Positions 25,916-34,659 of a stretch of DNA of 64,000 nt are shown piece after piece. Each line of letters starts with the position of its first letter. The stretch's first letter is position 1. The stretch is from Streptomyces sp. NRRL S-350. Its GTDB lineage: Bacteria > Actinomycetota > Actinomycetes > Streptomycetales > Streptomycetaceae. Location: positions 1 to 64,000 of the forward strand of contig NZ_JOHO01000005.1 of the NCBI RefSeq assembly GCF_000719705.1, in the 5' to 3' direction. The notes below the pieces were generated by a model. It was not told where the DNA came from. It searched no databases and was given only the letters and a program-made list of their open reading frames with translations. The position numbers were made by a program, and so were the translations under genes.

Positions 25916-26955
25916 CCAAGCCCCAGATCCGCCCGGCCGGCGGCGCGCAGTACTCGCGCATCCTCGGCGTCGGCGGCTACCGCCCGGTCCGGGTGATTCC
26001 CAACGCCGAGGTCCTGGAGTGGATCGACTCCTCCGACGAGTGGATCCGCACCCGCAGCGGGATCGCCGAGCGCCGCTGGGCCGGCCCGGAGGAGACCGTC
26101 ACCGAGATGTCGGTCCAGGCCGCCGGCAAGGCCATCGCGCAGGCCGGGATCTCCGCCGACCGGATCGGCGGCGTGATCGTCGCCACCGTCTCGCACTTCA
26201 AGCAGACCCCGGCGGTCGCCACCGAGATCGCCGAGCGGCTCGGCTGCGGCACCGCCCCGGCCTTCGACATCTCGGCCGCCTGCGCCGGCTTCGGCTACGG
26301 CCTGGGCCTGGCCGACGGCATGATCCGCGGCGGCAACGCCGAGTACGTGCTGGTGATCGGTGTCGAGCGGCTCAGCGACCTGACCGACCGGTCGGACCGC
26401 TCGACCGCCTTCATCTTCGGCGACGGCGCCGGCGCCGCGATCGTCGGCCCGTCCGACGTCCCCGGCATCGGCAAGCTGATCTGGGGCTCGGACGGCTCGC
26501 AGGCCGACCTGATCACCCAGACCGAGGCGTGGGACACCGCCTTCGCCAAGCCCGACGCCGTCAACGGCGCGGGCGAGCACCCCGAGCAGGGCGTCAAGTG
26601 GCCGGCCCTGCGGATGGACGGCCAGCCGGTCTTCCGCTGGGCGGTCTGGGAGATGGCCAAGGTGGCCCAGCAGGCGCTGGACGCCGCCGGGGTGACCGCC
26701 GACCAGCTCGGCGCGTTCATCCCGCACCAGGCCAACATGCGGATCACCGACGCCATGATCAAGGCGCTCAAGCTGCCGGAGTCGGTGCCGGTCGCCCGCG
26801 ACATCGCCGAGACCGGAAACACCTCCGCCGCCTCCATTCCGCTGGCGATGGAGCGCATGCTGGAGGCCGGCGAGGCCCACAGCGGGGACCTGGCGCTGAT
26901 CATCGGGTTCGGGGCGGGTCTCGTGTACGCCGCGGCAGTCGTTACGCTCCCCTAG
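25912..26955 (+). CDS. fabH: Beta-ketoacyl-ACP synthase III
   Basis: 347 aa. Condenses an acyl-CoA starter with malonyl-ACP, so it selects the starter units (branched ones in streptomycetes). Catalytic triad: C124 in ISAACAGFGYG, His in HQANMRI, Asn in GNTSAASIP. ATG start overlapping fabD by 4 nt. Confidence 0.97.
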   Translation: MTKPQIRPAGGAQYSRILGVGGYRPVRVIPNAEVLEWIDSSDEWIRTRSGIAERRWAGPEETVTEMSVQAAGKAIAQAGISADRIGGVIVATVSHFKQTPAVATEIAERLGCGTAPAFDISAACAGFGYGLGLADGMIRGGNAEYVLVIGVERLSDLTDRSDRSTAFIFGDGAGAAIVGPSDVPGIGKLIWGSDGSQADLITQTEAWDTAFAKPDAVNGAGEHPEQGVKWPALRMDGQPVFRWAVWEMAKVAQQALDAAGVTADQLGAFIPHQANMRITDAMIKALKLPESVPVARDIAETGNTSAASIPLAMERMLEAGEAHSGDLALIIGFGAGLVYAAAVVTLP

Positions 26956-27034
26956 GCGCGTTTCGCCCACTCATCCACAAACCTGTGTCCGGCCGCCGGT
27001 CGGACGCGTTCAACACTGCAGAGGAGCAGCCAGT

Positions 27035-27283
27035 ATGGCTACCAAGGACGAGGTCCTGTCCGGTCTCGCCGACATCGTCAACGAGATCGCCGGCATCCCG
27101 GTCGAGGACGTCGCGGTCGACAAGTCCTTCACCGACGACCTGGACGTCGACTCGCTGTCCATGGTCGAGGTCGTCGTGGCCGCCGAGGAGCGCTTCGACG
27201 TCAAGATCCCGGACGACGAGGTCAAGAACCTGAAGACCGTGGGCGACGCCGTGGACTACATCCTCGCCAACGCCGCCGCCTGA
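27035..27283 (+). CDS. acpP: Acyl carrier protein
   Basis: 82 aa acidic four-helix carrier. S40 in DDLDVDSLSMVE takes the 4'-phosphopantetheine. ATG with AGAGGAG upstream. 79-nt gap after fabH and a 186-nt gap with a hairpin before fabF. Confidence 0.98.
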   Translation: MATKDEVLSGLADIVNEIAGIPVEDVAVDKSFTDDLDVDSLSMVEVVVAAEERFDVKIPDDEVKNLKTVGDAVDYILANAAA

Positions 27284-27382
27284 ACGATCCACTCGTTCGC
27301 CTCGGCCGGCCCGTCCGGCGTTCCACACGCCTCCGACGGCTGACCTGTCGGCCCGGCTCACCCGAGCCAGGCCGACCCCTCC

Positions 27383-27412
27383 GGCCGGGACGCCCCACTG
27401 GGGCGCCCGGCC
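27383..27412 (+). terminator. Intercistronic hairpin between acpP and fabF
   Basis: 14/13-nt arms (one bulged A) around an ACT loop. May be a partial terminator or RNA-stability element that raises acpP transcript over fabF. Confidence 0.5.
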
Positions 27413-27469
27413 GGGCCCGTCCTCGGCTCCCGCCGACCCCCCGCACAAACGTGAGAGAAGAAGAAACCA

Positions 27470-28735
27470 GTGACCGCTGAAAACCGCACCGTGGTCGTCA
27501 CGGGTATCGGCGCCTTCACGCCGCTGGGCGCCGACGCCGCCAGCACCTGGGAGAGCCTGGTCGCCGGGAAGTCCGGTGTGGCGGCCCTGACCGAGGAGTG
27601 GGCCGAAGAGCTGCCGGTCCGGATCGGCGCGCGCACCGCCGTCGAGCCCGGCGAGATCCTGCCGCGCCCGCTGGCCCGCAAGCTGGACCGCTCGGCCCAG
27701 TTCGCCGTGATCGCGGCCCGCGAGGCCTGGGCCGACGCCGGCTACGAGACCCCCGCCACCGACGAGTCCTCCAAGCTCGCCCCCGAACGCCTGGGCACCG
27801 TGGTCGCCTCCGGCATCGGCGGCGTGACCACCCTCCTCGACCAGTACGACGTACTGAAGGAGAAGGGCGCCCGCAAGGTCTCCCCGCACACCGTCCCGAT
27901 GCTGATGCCCAACTCCCCGGCGGCCAACGTCGGTCTGGAGGTCGGCGCCCGCGCGGGTGTGCACACCCCTGTCTCCGCCTGTGCCTCCGGCGCCGAGGCG
28001 ATCGGCTACGCGATCGAGATGATCCGTACCGGCCGCGCCGACGTCGTGGTGGCCGGCGGCACCGAGGCGGCGATCCACCCGCTGCCGATCGCCGCGTTCG
28101 CCAGCATGATGGCGATGTCCAAGAACAACGACGACCCGCAGCACGCCTCCCGCCCGTACGACAAGGCCCGTGACGGCTTCGTGCTGGGCGAGGGCGCCGG
28201 CGTGGTGGTCCTGGAGTCGATCGAGCACGCCGAGGCGCGCGGCGCCCGGATCTACTGCGAGGCCGTGGGCCAGGGCCTGTCCTCGGACGCCCACCACATC
28301 GCCCAGCCCGAGCCCACCGGTGCGGGCGTGGCCCGCGCGCTGGCCGACCTGTTCGAGCGCACCCAGCTGGACAAGGCCGAGATCGTGCACGTCAACGCGC
28401 ACGCCACCTCGACGCCGCAGGGCGACACCGCGGAGCTGAAGGCCCTACGCAAGGAGCTCGGCGACGACCTCGACCACATCGCCGTCTCGGCCACCAAGTC
28501 GATGACCGGCCACCTGCTGGGCGGCGCCGGCGGCGTCGAGACCGTCGCCACCGTGCTGGCGCTGCACCACCGTCTGGCCCCGCCGACCATCAACGTCGAC
28601 GACCTGGACGACGACGTGGACGCCGACATCGTGCGCGGCGAGGCCCGCAAGCTGCCCGAGGGCCGGATCGCGGCGCTGAACAACTCGTTCGGCTTCGGCG
28701 GCCACAACGTGGTGCTGGCCTTCCGCACCCGCTGA
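27470..28735 (+). CDS. fabF: Beta-ketoacyl-ACP synthase II
   Basis: 421 aa elongation condensing enzyme. Catalytic C171 in VSACASGAEA, two His in VNAHATSTPQGD and KSMTGHLLGGAG. GTG start at 27470 with AGAGAAGAAG upstream. Last gene of the fab cluster, followed by a strong terminator. Confidence 0.97.
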   Translation: MTAENRTVVVTGIGAFTPLGADAASTWESLVAGKSGVAALTEEWAEELPVRIGARTAVEPGEILPRPLARKLDRSAQFAVIAAREAWADAGYETPATDESSKLAPERLGTVVASGIGGVTTLLDQYDVLKEKGARKVSPHTVPMLMPNSPAANVGLEVGARAGVHTPVSACASGAEAIGYAIEMIRTGRADVVVAGGTEAAIHPLPIAAFASMMAMSKNNDDPQHASRPYDKARDGFVLGEGAGVVVLESIEHAEARGARIYCEAVGQGLSSDAHHIAQPEPTGAGVARALADLFERTQLDKAEIVHVNAHATSTPQGDTAELKALRKELGDDLDHIAVSATKSMTGHLLGGAGGVETVATVLALHHRLAPPTINVDDLDDDVDADIVRGEARKLPEGRIAALNNSFGFGGHNVVLAFRTR

Positions 28736-28760
28736 CCTCCGCGAGGCCGCAAAGCCACGA

Positions 28761-28815
28761 GGACACGACGAAGGGGCCGGCGCTCTCCGCGAGCGCCGGC
28801 CCCTTCGTCGTGTCC
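28761..28815. terminator. Strong bidirectional terminator after fabF
   Basis: Perfect 25-nt arms around a TCCGC loop, between convergent fabF and DUF3145. The two arms carry CCCCTTCGTCGTG on the fabF strand. Confidence 0.9.
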
Positions 28816-28836
28816 GCCGAACCGGTCCTGCCGGTC

Positions 28837-29331
28837 TCAGACCACCTGGTGCAGCCAGCGCACCGGCGCGCCCTCACCCGCGTACCGGAACGGCTCCAAC
28901 TCGTCGTCCCAGGGCTTGCCGAGCAGCCGGGCGATCTCGGCCTCCAGGTCGGCCCCCTCGCTGCGGGCGCGCAGCAGGACGGCGCGCAGCCGGTCCTCGG
29001 GGATCAGGATGTCGCCGTGGATGCCCGTGACGGCGTGGAAGATGCCGAGCGAGGGCGTGCTGCTGTAGCGCTCGCCCTCCGCCGTGGCGCAGGGCTCGCT
29101 GGTCACCTCGTACCGCATCAGCTGCCAGCCGCGCAGCGCGGAGGCGAGCTTCGAGGCCGTGCCGGGCTCTCCCTGCCAGGAGAGCTCGGCACGCCAATGG
29201 CCGGGTGAGGCCGGCTGGCGGATCCAGTCCAGGCTCACCCGCACACCGAGCACCCCCGCGACGGCCCACTCGACGTGCGGGCACAGCGCGCGGGGCGCGG
29301 AGTGGATGTACAGAACTCCACGTGTCGTCAC
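28837..29331 (-). CDS. DUF3145 domain protein
   Basis: 164 aa soluble actinobacterial protein of unknown function, regularly found next to fabF. Conserved family features: GVLYIHSAPRALCPHVEWA at the start, RYSSTPSLGIFHAV in the middle, WDDELEPFRYAGEG at the end. GTG start at 29331 with GGAGG about 7 nt upstream. Confidence 0.87.
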   Translation of the reverse strand: MTTRGVLYIHSAPRALCPHVEWAVAGVLGVRVSLDWIRQPASPGHWRAELSWQGEPGTASKLASALRGWQLMRYEVTSEPCATAEGERYSSTPSLGIFHAVTGIHGDILIPEDRLRAVLLRARSEGADLEAEIARLLGKPWDDELEPFRYAGEGAPVRWLHQVV

Positions 29332-29699
29332 CGGGACCTCCAGGCTGTGGACGAGGGTCGCCTTCCCCAGCTGCCTCGTATGCCTGCAGGTGATCCACAG
29401 TTACCCACGTTAGCCGACATTAAGCCACTAATTTGAGCAAAACGGACAGGCTTTCGCTCAATGCTAGTCGAATCCTCAACGAGGTCTACCCCTCGGCCGG
29501 ATCTCTCCCCCGAACGGCCCCATCGCCGGGCGGGACCACCGTACCGCGCCGCCCCGCACCGTGGCTGACGCACTTTCGGATCCGGCCCGATTGCGGTAGT
29601 GCGACCGCGCGCCCTGCGCCCGACCGCGAACCTTCCGACAGCGAACCGCCCCGCTCGCCCGGTGGGGGCGGCGGGGCGGTCAGAGGCCCTGACTGGGCG
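29332..29699. other. Intergenic region with an AT-richer island
   Basis: No supported gene. 29395-29470 is clearly richer in A+T than its surroundings and is probably the DUF3145 promoter; I could not pick hexamers. The terminator at 29645-29680 lies at the other end. Confidence 0.5.
29645..29680 (-). terminator. Terminator of the NADP-dependent oxidoreductase gene
   Basis: 10-nt arms (ACCGCCCCGC / GCGGGGCGGT) closing a loop with some inner pairing, 20 nt past the stop codon. Confidence 0.6.
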
Positions 29700-30725
29700 T
29701 CAGCTCTCCAGGCGGACGACCATCTTGCCGGTGTTGGCACCGCGCAGCAGGTCGATGAAGGCCTCGGCGGCGCTCTCGAAACCGTCCACCACGGTTTCGT
29801 CGGACCGGAGCTCACCGGCCGCGAGCCAGCCCGCGACCTCGGCGACGAACTGCGGCTGGAGCGCGGCGTGGTCGCCGACCAGCATGCCCTCCAGGCGCAG
29901 CCGCTTGCCGATCGCGAGCGCGAGGTTGCGCGGGGCGGCGGGTGCGGTGGTCTCGTTGTACTGGGCGATCGCCCCGCAGAGCACCGCGCGGCCGTGCACG
30001 CCGAGCGCGCCGATCGCGGCCTCCAGGTGGTCGCCGCCGACGTTGTCGAAGTAGAGGTCGATGCCCTCCGGGGCGGCCTTCGCGAGCTGCTCGGCGACCG
30101 AGCCGTCCTTGTAGTTGAACGCGGCGTCGAAGCCGTACTCGTCCACCAGCTTGGCGACCTTCTCCGCGGAGCCGGCCGAACCGACCACCAGGGAGGCGCC
30201 CTTGAGCCGGGCGATCTGGCCGACCAGCGAGCCGACCGCGCCGGCCGCGCCGGAGACGAAGACCTTGTCGCCCTCCTTGAGGCCGCCCACGGCGAGCAGG
30301 CCGGCGTAGGCCGTCAGGCCGGGCATGCCGAGCACGCCGAGATAGGCGGAGAGCGGGGCGGCGGAGGCGTCGACCTTGACGGCGCGCTTGGCGTCGACGG
30401 TCGCGTACTCGCGCCAGCCGAGGCCGTGCAGCACCGCGTCGCCGGGGGCGAAGCCCTCGGCCTCCGAGGCGACGACGTAGCCGACGGCGCCGCCGTCCAT
30501 GGCCTCGCCGAGCCGGAACGGCGGCACGTAGGACTTCACGTCGTTCATCCGGCCGCGCATGTACGGGTCGACCGAGAGGAAGGCGTTGCGGACCAGGATC
30601 TCGCCCGGGCCGGGGGTGCGGACCGGGGCCTCGACGAGGGCGAAGTCGGTCGGCACCGGCCAACCCTGCGGGCGGGCGGCGAGGTGCCATTCACGGGCGG
30701 TCGCGGGAGTGGCCTGCTCTGCCAT
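29700..30725 (-). CDS. NADP-dependent oxidoreductase, zinc-independent MDR type
   Basis: 341 aa of the leukotriene B4 dehydrogenase / CurA-like branch, which reduces alkenal or quinone-type double bonds. Rossmann motif GAAGAVGSLVGQIA near residue 160 and NYKDGS; zinc-ligand cysteines absent. ATG with AAGGAG upstream. Divergent from a MarR gene; operator-like repeats cover the shared promoter region, so it is probably induced when the MarR protein is released by an electrophile or quinone. Confidence 0.92.
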   Translation of the reverse strand: MAEQATPATAREWHLAARPQGWPVPTDFALVEAPVRTPGPGEILVRNAFLSVDPYMRGRMNDVKSYVPPFRLGEAMDGGAVGYVVASEAEGFAPGDAVLHGLGWREYATVDAKRAVKVDASAAPLSAYLGVLGMPGLTAYAGLLAVGGLKEGDKVFVSGAAGAVGSLVGQIARLKGASLVVGSAGSAEKVAKLVDEYGFDAAFNYKDGSVAEQLAKAAPEGIDLYFDNVGGDHLEAAIGALGVHGRAVLCGAIAQYNETTAPAAPRNLALAIGKRLRLEGMLVGDHAALQPQFVAEVAGWLAAGELRSDETVVDGFESAAEAFIDLLRGANTGKMVVRLES

Positions 30726-30752
30726 GGATGATGCTCCTTGCGGTCAGCTGCA

Positions 30753-30812
30753 TGAAAGGTTGAGAAACTTAAGTAACGATGGACATGAAAGGTTCACCTT
30801 GTCAACTTTTCA
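30753..30812. promoter_or_regulatory. MarR operators in the divergent promoter region
   Basis: A 27-bp imperfect palindrome (30786-30812, 10 of 13 arm positions paired) with the form TGAAA-GGTTC...GTCAACTTTTCA covers a minus-strand TTGACA -35 (complement of 30800-30805). A second half-site TGAAAGGTTGAGA starts at 30753. The marR -10, TAGACT (30815-30820), is adjacent. Confidence 0.65.
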
Positions 30813-30827
30813 GGTAGACTCTGGAGC

Positions 30828-31292
30828 ATGGACACTCAGCCGACCCAGGACGCCACGCCGCAGCCCGACGAGATCACCCGCGAGGTCGTCGACCTGATGG
30901 CCAACCTGGTCGCGCTCTTCCACCGCGAGTACGAGGAGGCCGCCGCCGCCCGCTCGCTCACCGGCGCCCAGGCCAAGGTGCTCGCCCTGCTGCGGCGCGG
31001 GCCGATGCCGATGCGCCAGATCGCCCAGACGCTCAGCTGCGAGCCGTCCAACATCACCGGCATCGTCGACCGGCTGGAGACCCGCGGCTTCGTGACGCGC
31101 GAGGCCGACCGGCAGGACCGCCGGGTCAAGCTGGTCGCCGCCACCCCCACCGGCTCGGCCGCCTCCGAGGAGCTGCGCGAGTCGCTGAACTTCGCCCGCG
31201 AGCCGCTGGCAGCGCTCGGCTCGCAGGAGCGGACGGTCCTGCGCGACCTGCTCCGGCGGATGCTCGCGGGCGCCGCCGGCCCCGGCGCGTGA
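30828..31292 (+). CDS. MarR family repressor
   Basis: 154 aa winged-helix dimer. HTH and wing at ~60-100 (MRQIAQTLSCEPSNITGIVDRLETRG and ADRQDRRVK). One Cys (in LSCEPS, in the HTH region) could sense electrophiles, as in some MarR proteins. ATG at 30828 with TGGAG 2-3 nt too close for comfort; promoter -10 ends only 7 nt upstream, so it may be leaderless. Controls the divergent oxidoreductase and itself (inference from operators). Confidence 0.9.
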   Translation: MDTQPTQDATPQPDEITREVVDLMANLVALFHREYEEAAAARSLTGAQAKVLALLRRGPMPMRQIAQTLSCEPSNITGIVDRLETRGFVTREADRQDRRVKLVAATPTGSAASEELRESLNFAREPLAALGSQERTVLRDLLRRMLAGAAGPGA

Positions 31293-31364
31293 CCAGCATC
31301 ACAGGTCCGCCGGGCGAACCGTTCGCCCTTCGGCGGTAACCGAACGGCCTTCCGGAACGTCTAA

Positions 31365-31381
31365 CGTTCGAACATCGAACG
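31365..31381 (+). promoter_or_regulatory. Inverted repeat upstream of the LCP gene
   Basis: CGTTCGA-ACA-TCGAACG, perfect 7-bp arms, 31 bp before the start codon. Possible operator; no regulator assigned. Confidence 0.4.
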
Positions 31382-31411
31382 CGAGAGACCTGAGGACGGG
31401 GGGCACGGAGG

Positions 31412-32947
31412 ATGAGCACCAGCACGCGCCGACGCCGCTACCTGCGGACCGCCATCGGCCTGGCCGCCGTTCTGGTGCTGTCGGTCGTGGGTGCCGGAGC
31501 CTGGTTCTACCACCGGCTCGACAGCAACATCACCACCTTCGACGCGGGCGGCGTCGCCACCGAACGCCCGCCGGCCCCCGTACCGGCCAGCCCGGGCGCC
31601 TCCGTCCCCGTCAACGTGCTGCTGCTCGGCTCGGACACCCGCGACAACGGCAACGACTCGCTGGGCGGCGGCGAGGAGGGCGTCGGCCACTCGGACACCG
31701 CGATCGTGGTGCACGTCTACGCCGACCACAAGCACGCCGTCGGCGTCTCCATCCCGCGCGACACCCTGCTCACCGTGCCGTCCTGCAAGCTGCGGGACGG
31801 CACGTGGACGGCCCCGAAGACCGACCAGATGTTCAACTCCGCCTTCACCGTGGGCGACTACCCGCAGGGCAACCCGGCCTGTACGCAGAACACCGTGGAG
31901 AAGCTCACCGGGCTGCGGATCGACCACACCGTCGTCGTCGACTTCAAGGGCGCGGCCGCGATGGCCGACGCCGTGGGCGGCGTGGAGGCCTGCGTGCCCA
32001 ACGACGTCAACCAGTACGGCATCCACCTCAAGAAGGGCCTGCAGAAGCTCTCCGGCCAGTCCGCGGTGGACTACCTCCGGGCCCGCCACGGCATCGGCGA
32101 CAACTCCGACATAGGCCGGATCAAGCGCCAGCAGGCCTTCCTCTCCTCGATGGTCAGGAAGGTCCAGAGCCAGGGCTTCTCCCTGCCCACCCTGCTGCCG
32201 CTGGCCGACGCGGCCACCAAGTCGCTCACCGTGGACGAGGGGCTGGGCACCGCGATGAAGCTGGTGGACTTCGCCCGTTCGGTGCAGGACATCAAGCTCT
32301 CCGACGTCACCTTCGTCACCGCGCCCTGGCGCTTCGCCGGCGAGCGGGTGCGACTGGTCCAGCCGGACGCCGACGCGCTCTGGAAGCTGCTGCGCGAGGA
32401 CCGCACCCTGGACGGGCAGAGCACCACCGGGACGGGCCAGGTGACCACCTCCCCCACCGCCGGCCCGGGCGCGACGGGCGGCGCCGACGCCCCGCTCACC
32501 CCGCTCACTCCCGAGCAGGCCGCGGCACCCGTCACCGTGGTCAACGGGGTCGGCACCGCCGGACTGGCCGGCTCCGGCGCGGAGGCGCTCAAGGGCCGGG
32601 GCTTCCGCAACGTCACGCTCGGCGCCAACGAGCCGGGGCACCAGACCACCCGGATCGCCTACGACCCGGCCCTGAAGACCACCGCCGACCAGGTCGCGGC
32701 GCTCTTCCCCGGCGCCCGGGCCGTCGAGGAGCCCGGCTCGGGAGCGATCACCGTCACCCTCGGCGCCGACTACAGTCCCGCGGCCGGCCGGAACGACTCG
32801 GTGTCCTCCCCGAGCCCGGGGCCCGGTGCCGCTCCCGGCACGGCTACCGGCGCCCCCGCCCCCCAGCCCTCCGCCGTCCCCACCGGCATAGCGGAGAACA
32901 CCCGCAACGCCGACACCGACCCCTGCGCCGACCTGACCTTCGGCTGA
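31412..32947 (+). CDS. LytR-CpsA-Psr (LCP) family protein with LytR_C domain
   Basis: 511 aa. One N-terminal membrane helix (~13-33), extracellular LCP domain (~65-330) with the Asp/Arg phospholipid-binding features (SDTAIVVHVYADHKHAV, IPRDT, YLRARHGIGDNSDIGR), a linker and a C-terminal LytR_C domain (~370-450). LCP enzymes attach wall glycopolymers or teichoic acids to peptidoglycan. The Cys pair in TVPSCK and NPACTQN may form a disulfide. ATG directly after GGAGG, with a GGGGGG at better distance. Confidence 0.92.
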   Translation: MSTSTRRRRYLRTAIGLAAVLVLSVVGAGAWFYHRLDSNITTFDAGGVATERPPAPVPASPGASVPVNVLLLGSDTRDNGNDSLGGGEEGVGHSDTAIVVHVYADHKHAVGVSIPRDTLLTVPSCKLRDGTWTAPKTDQMFNSAFTVGDYPQGNPACTQNTVEKLTGLRIDHTVVVDFKGAAAMADAVGGVEACVPNDVNQYGIHLKKGLQKLSGQSAVDYLRARHGIGDNSDIGRIKRQQAFLSSMVRKVQSQGFSLPTLLPLADAATKSLTVDEGLGTAMKLVDFARSVQDIKLSDVTFVTAPWRFAGERVRLVQPDADALWKLLREDRTLDGQSTTGTGQVTTSPTAGPGATGGADAPLTPLTPEQAAAPVTVVNGVGTAGLAGSGAEALKGRGFRNVTLGANEPGHQTTRIAYDPALKTTADQVAALFPGARAVEEPGSGAITVTLGADYSPAAGRNDSVSSPSPGPGAAPGTATGAPAPQPSAVPTGIAENTRNADTDPCADLTFG

Positions 32948-32951
32948 CGCC

Positions 32952-33899
32952 CTACTCCTGGTCCTGGTCCTGGTCCGGTGCCGGGTCCGGGTCCGGGTCC
33001 GGCAGCCCGGTGACCACGGCGGTGAGGCGGGTACCGGGCGGGAAGGCACCCGCTCCGGCCAGGTCGGCCAGCGCGGCCAGCAGCTTGGCGACGTAGCGGC
33101 GCTCCAACGGGATGCCGTGGCGGCGCTCGAACAGCTCGGCGAAGGCGGCCAGGCTCGCCGGTACCCTGCCGTAGCCGCCCCCGTGGTGCCCGTGGTCGAT
33201 CCGCCAGTTCCCGAACTCGCGGCCGTAGGCGGCCCGGTGGAGCCGGGAGACCTCCGCCTCCAGGTAGCCCTCGCCGCCGCGCAACACGGCCACGCCGAGC
33301 GCCCGCGCCCCCGGCGGCAGGCCCGCCGCGACGCCGGCCAGGGTGCCGCCGGTGCCGACCGGGCAGCAGACCAGGTCGCGCTCGCCCAGGTCGGGCAGCT
33401 CGGCGGGGATCGCGGCCGCGCCGACGGCGGCCAGGGCGTTGGAGCCGCCCTCCGGGAGCACCAGGCAGGGGCCCCAGCGGCGCTGAAGGTCCTCCGTACC
33501 GGGTTCGCCGCCGGCCCGGCCGGTGGCCTCCCGGTAGGCGGCCCTGGTCAGGAACTCCAGCCGCATCCCGGCCGCCTCGGCGGCCCGCAGCGACCAGTTG
33601 CGCGGCCGGTCGGCCAGCTCCTCGCCGCGCACCAGCCCGACGCTCTCCAGCCCGAGCGCCCCGGCGGCGACCGCGACGGCCCGCAGGTGGGTCGAGTACG
33701 CCCCTCCGAAGGTCAGCAGCCGGGTGTGGCCCCGCTCGACGGCGGCGGCCAGGTTGGGGGCCAGCTTGCGCCACTTGTTGCCGGGAACGGTCGGGTGCAG
33801 CAGGTCGTCCCGCTTGAGCCGCAGCTCCACCCCGGCCCGGGCGAACACCTCGTCGGTGCAGTCCACCAGCGGGGTCGGCAGCAGGGCGGGTTCGAGCAC
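32952..33899 (-). CDS. PLP-dependent deaminase/desulfhydrase (ACC deaminase / D-cysteine desulfhydrase family)
   Basis: 315 aa fold-type II PLP enzyme. Likely PLP Lys in VPGNKWRKL (~40), glycine-rich phosphate loop GTGGTLAG. Could be 1-aminocyclopropane-1-carboxylate deaminase or D-cysteine desulfhydrase; sequence alone does not decide. The C-terminus ends in a DP/DQ dipeptide repeat encoded by the CTGGTC/CCGGGT microsatellite at 32960-33002. GTG at 33899 preceded 6 nt earlier by TAAGCT: probably leaderless. Stops 4 nt from the convergent LCP gene. Confidence 0.85.
   Translation of the reverse strand: MLEPALLPTPLVDCTDEVFARAGVELRLKRDDLLHPTVPGNKWRKLAPNLAAAVERGHTRLLTFGGAYSTHLRAVAVAAGALGLESVGLVRGEELADRPRNWSLRAAEAAGMRLEFLTRAAYREATGRAGGEPGTEDLQRRWGPCLVLPEGGSNALAAVGAAAIPAELPDLGERDLVCCPVGTGGTLAGVAAGLPPGARALGVAVLRGGEGYLEAEVSRLHRAAYGREFGNWRIDHGHHGGGYGRVPASLAAFAELFERRHGIPLERRYVAKLLAALADLAGAGAFPPGTRLTAVVTGLPDPDPDPAPDQDQDQE
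32955..33002. repeat. CTGGTC/CCGGGT coding microsatellite
   Basis: Three TCCTGG hexamers followed by CCGGGT hexamers encode the acidic Asp-Pro / Asp-Gln tail of the PLP enzyme. All units are 6 bp, so length changes stay in frame. Confidence 0.75.
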
Positions 33900-33931
33900 C
33901 CGGCCAGCTTACGGGCCCGCGCACGGCGGGA

Positions 33932-33958
33932 GCCCGGCCGCCCTGTCGGCGGCCGGGC
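33932..33958 (-). terminator. Terminator of the SPFH-RHH-GPP34 operon
   Basis: Perfect 11-nt arms GCCCGGCCGCC / GGCGGCCGGGC around a 5-nt loop, 16 nt after the GPP34 stop. Confidence 0.75.
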
Positions 33959-33973
33959 CCGGGGTGGGGCGGC

Positions 33974-34621
33974 TCAGCCCCCGGCCGACACGTCCGAGCG
34001 CCTGGCGTTGACGGCCCGGCGCAGGGCGCGCGGGACGGGACCGGCGGCGGGAGCGAGCTTCTCGATGCGGGCCCGGAACTCGCGCCTCTCGCGCCGGCTC
34101 AGCGCCGAGCCCAGCTGGGCCGCGTCGACCAGGGCGACCAGGGCGGCGTCCTCCGGGTCGACCCGGCTGAACGGGCCCCTCAGCGCCGAACCGAGCGACG
34201 CCACGAGCGACTTGCGCAGCCGGGGCTGGGCCAGGACGACCCGGGCGCACGGGAACAGTCCGAGCAGCCGGTGCTGCTCGATCCGGATCCGGCCGTCCGC
34301 CGCCAGGCCGTCCCGGACCACGCGCGCGGCGCGGGACGTCGAGCCCCGGCTCCGGCCGATCCAGCTCTGCCAGCTGCGCCGGCGCTCCTGCCGGATCCGT
34401 TCCAGCAGCGCGGCGGTGAGCGGGTCGAGGCCGTCGGTCGGCCCGCCGGCGACGGCGACCGGGTACCGGCCGTCCTCACGGACCAGGCCCCGCCGCAGGA
34501 GTTCGGTGAGCGCCGCCGCCCGTACCACCAGGTCGAGCCGGTCGGTGGCGGTGAGCCGCTCGCGCTCGGGGTGGTAGGCCAACAGGTACAGCTTCTCGGG
34601 GAGGGTGGCGGGCAGGTCCAT
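33974..34621 (-). CDS. GPP34 (GOLPH3/Vps74-like) family protein
   Basis: 215 aa. The pattern LPEKLYLLAYHPERERL, repeated short helices and a late beta-hairpin region fit the GPP34 family. Eukaryotic GOLPH3 binds phosphatidylinositol-4-phosphate and sorts Golgi enzymes; the bacterial role is unknown, but several copies per genome are usual in streptomycetes. ATG at 34621, 38 nt after the RHH gene, same operon as an SPFH membrane protein. Confidence 0.82.
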   Translation of the reverse strand: MDLPATLPEKLYLLAYHPERERLTATDRLDLVVRAAALTELLRRGLVREDGRYPVAVAGGPTDGLDPLTAALLERIRQERRRSWQSWIGRSRGSTSRAARVVRDGLAADGRIRIEQHRLLGLFPCARVVLAQPRLRKSLVASLGSALRGPFSRVDPEDAALVALVDAAQLGSALSRRERREFRARIEKLAPAAGPVPRALRRAVNARRSDVSAGG

Positions 34622-34659
34622 GTCGGTCTCCGAAAGGTGGTCGCGCGCCCGGTCGCCGG

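Noticed and set aside
24916..26970. 684-codon minus-strand frame across fabD/fabH
   Set aside because: Antisense shadow of two well-conserved genes; low-complexity composition.
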